From DAMCZI01 sp032095175 (GTDB taxonomy: Bacteria; Bacillota; Clostridia; Clostridiales; Caloramatoraceae): a stretch of 64,000 nucleotides of DNA. A program made the position numbers and the translations under genes. The stretch is taken from NCBI GenBank assembly GCA_032095175.1, contig DAMCZI010000017.1, positions 1 through 64,000 of the forward strand, given 5' to 3'. The notes beneath the pieces were generated by a model. That model ran no database searches. It was not told the origin of the DNA and saw nothing but the letters and a program-made list of their open reading frames with translations. This document shows positions 26,263 to 34,059 of this stretch, in pieces. Positions within the stretch are counted from its first letter, which is position 1; each line of letters opens with the position of its first letter.

Positions 26263-27876
26263 TTGCTTAAGAAGGCAGCCTTCGTATTTTTGCTGTTTAT
26301 GTTTCTTTGTATGCCTGTAAAAGCAACGGAGAGGGATATCATTTTTATTGAAGATCTTTCCTATAAAGATTTATATAGTTCTGTAAGCCTTAAAAGATTT
26401 GCTGAATCAGCAGTAAAGGGTCTCTTAATACAAAGAAGTGGAGTTGGTGAGTTTGCCTTTTTTAAAGGTATCGCTCTTGGTAGACCAGCAAAGCTTTTGG
26501 ATAAAGATGTTCCTGTTTGCAATGGAGATATGGTTGTGGACAATCCCAATATATATGGTTGTGTTGATAAAGACGGCACTTTTTATGTGCCGTCTAAAGT
26601 TTTATTAGAAGGACAAACTTCTCCCTTTGAAAATAATAAAGGTGAAAAAATTAATATTTATCATTTAAAGAGTATCGGTGAACTTGAATCAATAATTGAT
26701 AATGGATTAGAAAAGAGCAGAAACAGCATAATAATATGTTCATGGGTTAGAAATTCAAGAAAAACTTATGATAGATATTTAATGCCTTTTATTTATTATG
26801 ATGCAATAAACAAAGGAACCTTTTATTCTGATACCACCAGGAATGCAGGAATATTGGATTATTCCAATGCAGCTTCTTTAATGGGTGGAAAATTTGAAAA
26901 TGTTAAAATAGTTAAAGAAAACATAGAAAAAATATATAGTAAAAGAATTCAGGGATTAAAGGACAAAAGAGTATTTTTAACTGGATATGCCTATTTTATG
27001 GGTGTCTCGGCTATGCTGAATATAATATTGCTTCAAATTAAAAATAAAAGATGGATTTATTTTTTTTCGAGATTTGTGCTTTTTATACCTCTGGCAGTTC
27101 TTATTGAGCCGGTGTTAAGAATTGATAGTATAGCTTTGAAAGTAGCTTTTATTGCAGTGTTTTGCGCGGCTATTGCAGTTTCTAAAAAAAGAATAAGTAT
27201 TTTAAAAGCTTCAGCAGCTTTCCTTATAATTATATATTTAGATGCATTGGGAAGTAATGTCCTTCTTAAAAATTCCCTGCTGAGTTATGAACCAGCGCTT
27301 GGAGCAAGATTTTATGGTATAGGAAATGAGTATTTGGGCATAATACTTGCCTACAGCTTGATTATAATCTCAGAAAAAGAAAACAAATATTCATGGGCTT
27401 TGTGGTTTTTAAATTCCTTACTTTTGATTTATAATAATGGAGGAAGTAATTTTGGGGGATTTTTAACAACATTTGTACTGCTGATTATCAATTCACCAAT
27501 AATTATTGTACTTTTTATTTTAGTATTTTCAATTATAATTATATTGAGTTCTTCAAACCATATAGGAGCATTTTTTAAGAATGCACTTTCAGGGAATTTT
27601 GAATATACATTTGATATTATTAAAAGCAAGCTGTCAACAATGTTTAAATTACTGAAAATAAATTTATGGACAGAATTGAGTATAATATGGATTTTTACAT
27701 ATTTATATATATTCTTGAGGAAAAAGATAAACTGGAGCAAAGAAATAAAAAAGTTTTTGCTTACATGTGTGCTGGTAACTATTTTTAATGATTCTGGTAT
27801 AGTTGCATGTGCGATTTTGATGGCTGTATATATAAATTATCTTTTTTATAATATTGCTTCTATATATAAATTGTAA
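26263..27876 (+). CDS. Membrane protein of unknown function with exported N-terminal domain
   Basis: I do not recognise this 537-residue protein. A signal peptide (about residues 1-22, ending PVKA) precedes an extracytoplasmic domain of roughly 210 residues. From about residue 238 there are eight or nine hydrophobic helices, with ALGARFYGIGNEYLGII between helices as a candidate conserved loop. It starts with TTG after AGGTG, 10 bp behind ireB. It interrupts the usual ireB-ruvX order. The last four residues (IYKL) and the stop codon lie in a family 3 foldback element. Possible roles include a sensor, glycan or teichoic-acid enzyme, but nothing in the sequence decides. Confidence 0.7.
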   Translation: MLKKAAFVFLLFMFLCMPVKATERDIIFIEDLSYKDLYSSVSLKRFAESAVKGLLIQRSGVGEFAFFKGIALGRPAKLLDKDVPVCNGDMVVDNPNIYGCVDKDGTFYVPSKVLLEGQTSPFENNKGEKINIYHLKSIGELESIIDNGLEKSRNSIIICSWVRNSRKTYDRYLMPFIYYDAINKGTFYSDTTRNAGILDYSNAASLMGGKFENVKIVKENIEKIYSKRIQGLKDKRVFLTGYAYFMGVSAMLNIILLQIKNKRWIYFFSRFVLFIPLAVLIEPVLRIDSIALKVAFIAVFCAAIAVSKKRISILKASAAFLIIIYLDALGSNVLLKNSLLSYEPALGARFYGIGNEYLGIILAYSLIIISEKENKYSWALWFLNSLLLIYNNGGSNFGGFLTTFVLLIINSPIIIVLFILVFSIIIILSSSNHIGAFFKNALSGNFEYTFDIIKSKLSTMFKLLKINLWTELSIIWIFTYLYIFLRKKINWSKEIKKFLLTCVLVTIFNDSGIVACAILMAVYINYLFYNIASIYKL

Positions 27877-27977
27877 AATTCTTTACCTTTTGTTTTTTTA
27901 AACAGCCCTACAGTATTGGTCCGACCTTAGGATGTTTAAAAAGACAAAAGGTAATAGAATTTTTGATTTATATTTAG
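27860..27977. repeat. Foldback element family 3, copy 2
   Basis: A 118-bp inverted copy of the element at 22800-22917, with identical length and an identical 35-base apical region (AAACAGCCCTACAGTATTGG...). It overlaps the 3' end of the preceding gene by 17 bases. Confidence 0.9.
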
Positions 27978-28022
27978 TGCACATTATGCTATTACAGAAT
28001 AGGGTTTTAGGAGAATTTATCA

Positions 28023-28140
28023 TTATATATAACGCAATAAAGATTTTACATTAAGGTATTTATTGCATTATATGAATTTCGGAAAATATTTCGCATAAAT
28101 GATTTTTAAAAATGTAAAATCATTTATGCGAAATATATAG
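28023..28140. repeat. Foldback element family 2, full copy (double hairpin)
   Basis: Two hairpins in tandem: TAACGCAATAAAGATTTTAC...ATTGCATTA, then ATTTCGCATAAATGATTTT...AAATCATTTATGCGAAAT. About 118 bp, matching the complement of 30048-30166 nearly throughout. It lies between two genes, just upstream of the Fe-S aldo/keto reductase. Confidence 0.88.
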
Positions 28141-28166
28141 ATTATATAAATTTGGGGGAATATTTA

Positions 28167-29129
28167 ATGGAATACGTTTATCTTGGAAAATCAAACCTTA
28201 AGGTATCAAGGTTATGTTTTGGGGGGCTTACTGTGGGACCGCTTCAAGCTAACCTTCCAGTTGAGGAAGGAGCAAGGATTATTGCAAGAGCCTTTGATTT
28301 AGGTGTTAATTTTATTGATACAGCGAAGCTTTATAAAACCTATCCATATATAAAACGAGCTTTTGAGATCAGTAAAAATAAGGATATAGTGATTTCAACT
28401 AAATCCTATGATTACACATATGAGGGTATGAGAGAAAGCGTACAGGAAGCATTAGATGAGCTTGGAGTGAAAAAAATAGGTATATTTTCTCTTCATGAAC
28501 AGGAAAGCAAGTATACACTTAAGGGGCATGGAGATGCCCTAAGATATCTGCAGGATGCAAAAAAACAAGGAATAATAGAAGCAATTGGTATATCTACCCA
28601 TGCTATTGAAGTTGTAAATGAAATATGCAAGATGGATATAGTTGATATTATATTCCCAATTGTCAATATAAAAGGATTGGGCATATTGGATGGAAACATA
28701 GATGATATGCTCAAGGCTGTTGAAAGAGCAGCAGGCTGTGGTAAGGGTGTATATGCAATGAAACCCCTTGGTGGTGGAAATTTTTCTACAGGTACACCTG
28801 AATATATTAATGAATGTTTTGATTTTGTTTTAAATAATAGAAACATACATTCAATAGCAGTTGGAATGCAGTCAATAGATGAAGTTGAGGCAAATGTTGC
28901 AAGATTTGAGGGAAGAGAAATAGATAAAGATATTTCTATGAGACTTAGAATGAGAGAAAAAAGGCTTCATATAGATGATTGGTGCCAGGCATGTGGATGC
29001 TGTGTTAAGGCTTGTAAAAACGGGGCTTTAAGAATAGAGAATAACAGGGCTGTTGTAGATGAAAAAAAATGCCTCTTATGTGGGTATTGTTCGGCATATT
29101 GTCCTGAGTTTTGTATAAAAATAGTTTAG
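28167..29129 (+). CDS. Aldo/keto reductase fused to a 2[4Fe-4S] ferredoxin domain
   Basis: The 320-residue product has an AKR TIM barrel (about 1-265) with the catalytic DTAKLYKTYPYIKRAF segment in which Asp46 and Tyr51 are expected. A ferredoxin domain with two CxxCxxCxxxC clusters follows (CQACGCCVKAC and CLLCGYCSAYC). Such Fe-S AKRs are common in anaerobes; the physiological substrate is unknown. An in-frame TTG at 28152 is rejected because GGGGGAA is placed for the ATG at 28167. ruvX follows 10 bp later. Confidence 0.87.
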   Translation: MEYVYLGKSNLKVSRLCFGGLTVGPLQANLPVEEGARIIARAFDLGVNFIDTAKLYKTYPYIKRAFEISKNKDIVISTKSYDYTYEGMRESVQEALDELGVKKIGIFSLHEQESKYTLKGHGDALRYLQDAKKQGIIEAIGISTHAIEVVNEICKMDIVDIIFPIVNIKGLGILDGNIDDMLKAVERAAGCGKGVYAMKPLGGGNFSTGTPEYINECFDFVLNNRNIHSIAVGMQSIDEVEANVARFEGREIDKDISMRLRMREKRLHIDDWCQACGCCVKACKNGALRIENNRAVVDEKKCLLCGYCSAYCPEFCIKIV

Positions 29130-29139
29130 GAGGTTATAT

Positions 29140-29559
29140 ATGAGAGTGATGGGACTCGATATAGGTGATAAAACAATAGGAGTAGCAATAAGTGATCCTC
29201 TAGGATGGACTGCACAGGGTATAAAAACCATAAGAAGAACAAATAATAAAGCTGATATAGCTGAGATAAAGGCATTAATAGATGAATACAAGGTAGAAAA
29301 GATTGTTTCGGGTCTTCCTAAAAATATGAATAATACATTGGGTCCGCGCAGTGAAAAGGTAATGGTATTCTGTGACAAAATAAAGGAAAGCATAGATATT
29401 GAAATCATATATCAAGACGAGAGATTAACGACTGTTGCTGCTGAAAGAATACTTATTGAAGCCGATGTTTCAAGGAAAAAAAGGAAGACTGTAATTGACA
29501 CCATAGCTGCAACTTATATACTCCAAAGCTATCTTGACAGAATGGCAAATAAATGTTGA
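29140..29559 (+). CDS. ruvX: Holliday junction resolvase-like protein RuvX/YqgF
   Basis: The 139-residue RNase H-fold product has MGLDIGDKTIGVAISD at the start, IVSGLPKNMNN in the middle and YQDERLTTVAAERIL before the C-terminal catalytic aspartate (KTVIDTIAA). YqgF acts in 16S rRNA 5'-end maturation and is an RNase or junction nuclease. The promoter of the next gene lies across its stop codon. Confidence 0.93.
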   Translation: MRVMGLDIGDKTIGVAISDPLGWTAQGIKTIRRTNNKADIAEIKALIDEYKVEKIVSGLPKNMNNTLGPRSEKVMVFCDKIKESIDIEIIYQDERLTTVAAERILIEADVSRKKRKTVIDTIAATYILQSYLDRMANKC

Positions 29560-29584
29560 CAAGGACAATTCTTACCTATACAAT
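29556..29584 (+). promoter_or_regulatory. Sigma-A promoter overlapping the ruvX stop codon
   Basis: TTGACA at 29556, 17-bp spacer, TACAAT at 29579. It would drive the DUF1292 gene separately from ruvX. Confidence 0.65.
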
Positions 29585-29614
29585 TACATTATAATTATGA
29601 ATAGAGGTGTTTAT

Positions 29615-29902
29615 ATGGAAAATAATGAAAACATAATTGTTTTATCTGATGAGAACGGAGAAGAGACTAAGTTCGAAGTCGTTACAGTTTTAGAGGTTGA
29701 AGAAAATGAATACTATGTTCTTTATCCAGTAGAATCAGAAGAAGAAGATGCAATAGTATTAAAGCTTGTTACAAATGAAGCTGGAGAAGATGTATTAACA
29801 ACTATAGATGACGATGATGAATTTGACAAGGTAGCAGAAGTTTATGAAGAATGGCTTGAATCAGAAGAGGATGAAGAGATTCTTGAGGATGATGAAGAAT
29901 AA
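29615..29902 (+). CDS. DUF1292 (YrzB) family acidic protein
   Basis: The 95-residue, highly acidic product has the DUF1292 pattern (IIVLSDENGEETKFEVVTVLEV, then EYYVLYPVE). Function unknown; it is conserved beside ruvX and fur in clostridia. The ATG at 29615 is preferred over an upstream in-frame ATG inside ruvX because AGAGGTG precedes it. The C-terminal third is almost all Asp and Glu. Confidence 0.88.
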   Translation: MENNENIIVLSDENGEETKFEVVTVLEVEENEYYVLYPVESEEEDAIVLKLVTNEAGEDVLTTIDDDDEFDKVAEVYEEWLESEEDEEILEDDEE

Positions 29903-29914
29903 TTAGACAGTTTG

Positions 29915-29953
29915 CTCCCCTATGCAGTTTGCATAGGGGTTTGTTATTTTTTG
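29915..29953 (+). terminator. Terminator after the DUF1292 gene
   Basis: CCCCTATGC and GCATAGGGG around AGTTT, followed by TTTGTTATTTTTT. Confidence 0.88.
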
Positions 29954-29965
29954 CATTACGCTATA

Positions 29966-30240
29966 AGGCGTATTAAAGAAAATAACAAGTCAATATTTTG
30001 GTCTATTTTGTGTCATACTTCGTCAATGAAAGCTTAAGTTAACCCAACTATATATTTCGCATAAATGATTTTACATTTTTTAAAAATCATTTATGCGAAA
30101 TATTTTCCGAAATTCATATAACGCAATAAATACCTTAATGTAAAATCTTTATTGCGTTATATATAGCTTGAGCTTTCATTTCCTCGTCTGACGCAAAATA
30201 TCCTCAAAATCTTTAACTTGTTATTTCCTTTAATACGCCT
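29966..30240. mobile_element. Family 1 foldback element split by a nested family 2 element
   Basis: The outer arms AGGCGTATTAAAGAAAATA (29966-) and its near-complement ending CTTTAATACGCCT (30240) belong to a family 1-like element. Its loop is occupied by a complete family 2 element at 30048-30166. Removing that insert leaves about 156 bp, close to the 159 bp of intact family 1 copies. The gap between DUF1292 and the prenyltransferase gene holds nothing else. Confidence 0.85.
30048..30166. repeat. Foldback element family 2, nested copy (inverted)
   Basis: 119 bp running CTATATATTTCGCATAAATG ... TTATATATAG, the complement of 28023-28140 with only a few differences. Both hairpins are intact. 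Confidence 0.9.
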
Positions 30241-30300
30241 AAATTATTTCTGCTATATTTGGAAACAATATATACAGGTATTTGGAGGTGTTTTGCAGGT

Positions 30301-30945
30301 ATGAGAATTCCAGAACATATTGGAATAATTCCGGACGGAAATAGAAGGTGGGCTGAAAAAAGGGGAATGTCAAAGGAAATGGGATATCAATGCGGCCTTG
30401 ACCCAGGTGTTGAACTTTTTAGGATCTGCAGCTTGCTTGGAGTAAAGGAAATAACATACTATGGTTTTACAACAGATAATACAAAAAGACCGACTGTACA
30501 AAGAGAAGCATTTACAAAATCATGTATAGATGCTGTTAATATTCTCTCAAAGGAGGATGCTGCGCTTCTTGTAATAGGAAATTATGAATCTGAAATGTTT
30601 CCCAAGGAACTTCTTCCCTTTACAACAAGGCAGAAGTTTGGAAATGGCAATATAAAGGTTAACTTTCTTGTAAACTATGGTTGGGAGTGGGATCTCGGAA
30701 ATGTTATAGAAGGAAGAATGAAAAGCAGGAAAAGTATAATTACAAATATAAAATCAAAGGATATTTCACGAATTGATTTAATAATTAGATGGGGTGGTAG
30801 AAGGAGGCTAAGTGGATTCCTTCCTATTCAATCAGTTTATGCAGATTTTTATGTATTGGATGACTATTGGCCTGATTTTAAACCAGATCATATTTACAAT
30901 GCACTGGAGTGGTATAATACAGTTGATGTAACACTGGGAGGATAA
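30301..30945 (+). CDS. Atypical cis-prenyltransferase (UppS-like)
   Basis: The 214-residue product is clearly of the undecaprenyl diphosphate synthase family: IIPDGNRRWAEKRG holds the catalytic Asp and the first diphosphate site. The C-terminal motif is altered. Where UppS enzymes have a RTSGEQRLSNF-type block with a metal-binding Glu, this protein reads RWGGRRRLSGF, so the Glu is missing. It is also shorter than typical UppS (about 240-250). It may be a divergent prenyltransferase, a short-chain enzyme or an inactive homologue. ATG at 30301 follows GGAGGTG by 10 bp. Followed by sfsA. Confidence 0.8.
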   Translation: MRIPEHIGIIPDGNRRWAEKRGMSKEMGYQCGLDPGVELFRICSLLGVKEITYYGFTTDNTKRPTVQREAFTKSCIDAVNILSKEDAALLVIGNYESEMFPKELLPFTTRQKFGNGNIKVNFLVNYGWEWDLGNVIEGRMKSRKSIITNIKSKDISRIDLIIRWGGRRRLSGFLPIQSVYADFYVLDDYWPDFKPDHIYNALEWYNTVDVTLGG

Positions 30946-30984
30946 TGAATTTTACTTATGATTAATGTCGAGGGGGGATAGGTT

Positions 30985-31665
30985 TTGAATATAAAAGGAG
31001 AAATGGTTAAGGGGTTCCTTATAGAGCGAATAAATAGATTTGAGGCACTTGTATTAATTGATGGAAAAGAGGAGCTTGTACATGTGCCTAACACAGGAAG
31101 AATGAAGGAGATGCTTTTTAAAGGAACGGAGGTTATACTTAAAAAGTCCAATAACGAAAAAAGAAAAACTAAATATTCTATGTTTTTTGTTATAAAAAAC
31201 GATCATCTCATTTGTATAGACTCAATTCTTGCAAATAGAGTATTTGAGGAAGCTGTTAGAGATGGGAGAATTCCATGGCTGAATGGTGATGTTAAAAGGG
31301 AGGTAGCATTTCATGACAGCAGAATTGACTTCTTTATTGAAGGTATTAATAATACATTTGTTGAGGTTAAATGTGCTACCTATGAGGAGGATGGAATTGT
31401 AATGTTTCCAGATGCTCCGACGGAAAGGGGGAGAAGACACATAGACGAACTTATTAAGGCGCTAAATGATGGATATAATTCAGCAATTGTAATCCTCTCC
31501 TTTCTGGATTATGTGGAAAAATTCACCCCAAATTATAAAATAGATAGAGAATTTGGAGAAAAGCTTAAAATAGCAAAGGAAAGTGGAGTTATAGTTAAAG
31601 CATATAAATGTTCGATTAAAATAGATGAGGTTACCCTGAAAGAAGAAATACCCGTATTTTTTTAA
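30985..31665 (+). CDS. sfsA: SfsA family protein (sugar fermentation stimulation homologue)
   Basis: The 226-residue product has an OB-like N-terminal domain (LVHVPNTGRMKEML) and a restriction-endonuclease-like core (FVEVKCATYEEDG and FPDAPTERGRRHIDEL). The PD-(D/E)xK-like arrangement Asp...EVK suggests nuclease chemistry, but the cellular role is unproven. TTG start behind GGGGGGA. Downstream of the prenyltransferase, probably cotranscribed. Confidence 0.92.
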   Translation: MNIKGEMVKGFLIERINRFEALVLIDGKEELVHVPNTGRMKEMLFKGTEVILKKSNNEKRKTKYSMFFVIKNDHLICIDSILANRVFEEAVRDGRIPWLNGDVKREVAFHDSRIDFFIEGINNTFVEVKCATYEEDGIVMFPDAPTERGRRHIDELIKALNDGYNSAIVILSFLDYVEKFTPNYKIDREFGEKLKIAKESGVIVKAYKCSIKIDEVTLKEEIPVFF

Positions 31666-31700
31666 ATATACATTGATACCTTTTATCAAATGAAAGTCTC

Positions 31701-31729
31701 TTGACAATAATGACAAAAGTATGTAGAAT
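31701..31729 (+). promoter_or_regulatory. Sigma-A promoter of the fur-family gene
   Basis: TTGACA at 31701, 17-bp spacer, TAGAAT at 31724. The start codon is about 30 bp further on, with a TAACATAATATTATTATAC stretch between that could hold an operator. Confidence 0.8.
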
Positions 31730-31759
31730 TAACATAATATTATTATACGAGGTGTTTTT

Positions 31760-32218
31760 ATGGGTACTATTTCAAGGGAAGAAACTGATAAGCTCAAGGA
31801 GCAGTTAAAGGGACAGGGATATAAGCTTACTCCACAGAGGAGAGCAGTTCTTGACGTTGTTATAGATAATGAAGGGAAGCATCTATCAACAGAGGAGATA
31901 TATGATATCGTAAAAAAAGGATGCCCTGAGATAGGACTTGCAACTGTATATAGAACCCTTCAACTCTTAGAGAAAATGGGAGTAATTTGCAGAATGAATT
32001 TTGATGATGGCTGTAATAGATATGAACTGGTACATAAGGACGAGGACCATCAGCATCATCATTTAGTATGTCTAACCTGTGGAAGTGTTGAAGAGGTTGA
32101 AGGTGACCTTCTAGATGATCTAGAGAAAAAAATAGAGGACAAATATGATTTTAATATAACGAATCATAGTGTTAAATTTTTTGGATATTGCAATAAATGC
32201 AGGAACAAGGGAATGTAA
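31760..32218 (+). CDS. fur: Fur family metalloregulator
   Basis: The 152-residue winged-helix repressor has the Fur signature LVHKDEDHQHHHLVCLTCG (metal site) and CxxC pairs at CLTCG and CNKCRNKG for structural zinc. The DNA-recognition helix lies in GLATVYRTLQLLEKMG. It could be Fur, Zur or PerR type. The presence of both CxxC pairs and the HHH cluster fits Fur or PerR. It lies upstream of rnj, as in other clostridia. Confidence 0.88.
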   Translation: MGTISREETDKLKEQLKGQGYKLTPQRRAVLDVVIDNEGKHLSTEEIYDIVKKGCPEIGLATVYRTLQLLEKMGVICRMNFDDGCNRYELVHKDEDHQHHHLVCLTCGSVEEVEGDLLDDLEKKIEDKYDFNITNHSVKFFGYCNKCRNKGM

Positions 32219-32324
32219 CTATTAGAACTAAATAAATTAAAGTTGATAATAGTGGTAATAATAAAGTATAATATTAATATTGGCAATGTTCGGGTTTCAA
32301 TTTAAATAAGGAGGTAAAGTTTGC

Positions 32325-33989
32325 TTGACGAAAAAAGATAAGATTAAGGTTATACCCCTTGGTGGGGTTAATGAAATAGGGAAGAATATGACCGTAATAG
32401 AATATAAAAATGAAATTATAGTTATAGATTGCGGACTTATGTTCCCTGAAGAAGAAATGTTCGGAATTGATATAGTTATACCTGATATAGCATATTTATT
32501 AAAAAACAAGGATAAGGTTAAGGGAATTGTTTTAACACATGGACATGAAGACCATATAGGTGCACTGCCTTATATATTAAAGCAGATGAATGTACCGATT
32601 TATGGAACAAGACTGACTCTTGGAATTGTTGAAACAAAGCTTAAGGAGCATGGGTTATTGTCAGAATGTGAACTTAAGGTTGTTCAACCTAAGGATACCA
32701 TTACATTTGAAGATATAAAGGTTGAATTTATAAGAAATAGCCACAGCATTGCAGATTCATGTTCCCTTGCAGTTCATACTCCAGTGGGTGTAATAGTTCA
32801 TACAGGGGATTTTAAAGTGGATTATACGCCAATAGATGGAGTGGTTATGGATTTTGCAAGACTTGCAGAGCTTGGAAACAAGGGAGTTCTTTTGATGCTT
32901 GCTGACAGTACAAATGTTGAGCGCCCAGGATATACTATGTCAGAAAGAACTGTTGGTGAAACATTTGAAAAGATATTTAGTGATGCAAAGAGTAGAATAA
33001 TAGTTGCCACCTTCGCATCAAATATACACAGAGTACAGCAGATAATAAACGCTGCTCATAAGTATAATAAAAGAGTAGCAATATGCGGCAGAAGCATAGA
33101 AAATATTGCTGAAGTTGCAGTAACTCTTGGATACCTTAATATACCAGATGGACTGCTTGTGGATATAAACGATATTGATAAATATCCGGACAGCAAAATC
33201 GTTATAATAACCACAGGAAGCCAGGGAGAACCAATGTCAGCCCTTGCAAGAATGTCTATATCAGAGCATAAAAAGGTTGAAATAAGAAAGGATGACCTTG
33301 TAATTATTTCAGCTACACCTATACCAGGAAATGAAAAGCTTATATCAAGGGTTATTAACCAGCTTTTCAAGAAAGGTGCAAATGTAATATATGAATCCCT
33401 TGCAGAAGTGCATGTATCAGGTCATGCAAGGCAGGAGGAGCTTAAGCTTATTCATAACCTTATAAAGCCTAAATACTTCATGCCTGTACATGGTGAATAC
33501 AGACATTTAAAGCAGCATTCAATACTAGCGCAGAAGCTTGGTATGGATGAATCAAGGATATTCATTACTGATATAGGCCAGGTTCTAGAGGTTTCAAAAG
33601 ATAGTGCCAAAATTGCAGGAAATGTTACTGCAGGACAGGTGCTTGTAGATGGACTTGGAGTAGGAGACGTTGGAAACATTGTATTAAGAGATAGAAAGCA
33701 TTTATCCCAGGATGGTATATTAACTGTTGTTGTTACAATAGAGAAGGAAACTGGCAGCATAATAGCTGGTCCAGATATAATATCCAGGGGATTTGTATAT
33801 GTAAGAGAATCCGAAGATTTAATGGAAGATGCTAAAAACATAGTAAAAGCTGCACTTGAAAGATGCCTTGGAAACCAGATAACAGAATGGGCAACTTTAA
33901 AGTCAAATATAAAGGATGACCTAAGGGAATTCCTATATGAAAAAACAAAAAGAAAACCAATGATATTGCCAATAATAATGGAAATATAG
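32325..33989 (+). CDS. rnj: Ribonuclease J
   Basis: The 554-residue metallo-beta-lactamase/beta-CASP ribonuclease has the zinc site LTHGHEDHIGALPY near residue 73. Further motifs are HSIADSCSL, IVHTGDFKVD and the C-terminal histidine motif PVHGEYRHLKQH. It performs 5'-exonucleolytic and endonucleolytic mRNA decay in Gram-positive bacteria. The TTG start follows GGAGGTAAAG. A terminator is placed between it and the convergent protease gene. Confidence 0.95.
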   Translation: MTKKDKIKVIPLGGVNEIGKNMTVIEYKNEIIVIDCGLMFPEEEMFGIDIVIPDIAYLLKNKDKVKGIVLTHGHEDHIGALPYILKQMNVPIYGTRLTLGIVETKLKEHGLLSECELKVVQPKDTITFEDIKVEFIRNSHSIADSCSLAVHTPVGVIVHTGDFKVDYTPIDGVVMDFARLAELGNKGVLLMLADSTNVERPGYTMSERTVGETFEKIFSDAKSRIIVATFASNIHRVQQIINAAHKYNKRVAICGRSIENIAEVAVTLGYLNIPDGLLVDINDIDKYPDSKIVIITTGSQGEPMSALARMSISEHKKVEIRKDDLVIISATPIPGNEKLISRVINQLFKKGANVIYESLAEVHVSGHARQEELKLIHNLIKPKYFMPVHGEYRHLKQHSILAQKLGMDESRIFITDIGQVLEVSKDSAKIAGNVTAGQVLVDGLGVGDVGNIVLRDRKHLSQDGILTVVVTIEKETGSIIAGPDIISRGFVYVRESEDLMEDAKNIVKAALERCLGNQITEWATLKSNIKDDLREFLYEKTKRKPMILPIIMEI

Positions 33990-34017
33990 GTGAGTTGGAA
34001 CACTAACTTGCATATAA

Positions 34018-34050
34018 TCCAAGTGCCAGACATATGTCTGGCACTTTTAA
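34018..34050. terminator. Terminator between convergent rnj and protease genes
   Basis: AAGTGCCAGACAT and ATGTCTGGCACTT form a perfect stem followed by TTA-rich sequence; it can act in either direction. Confidence 0.85.
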
Positions 34051-34059
34051 TATTCTGGC

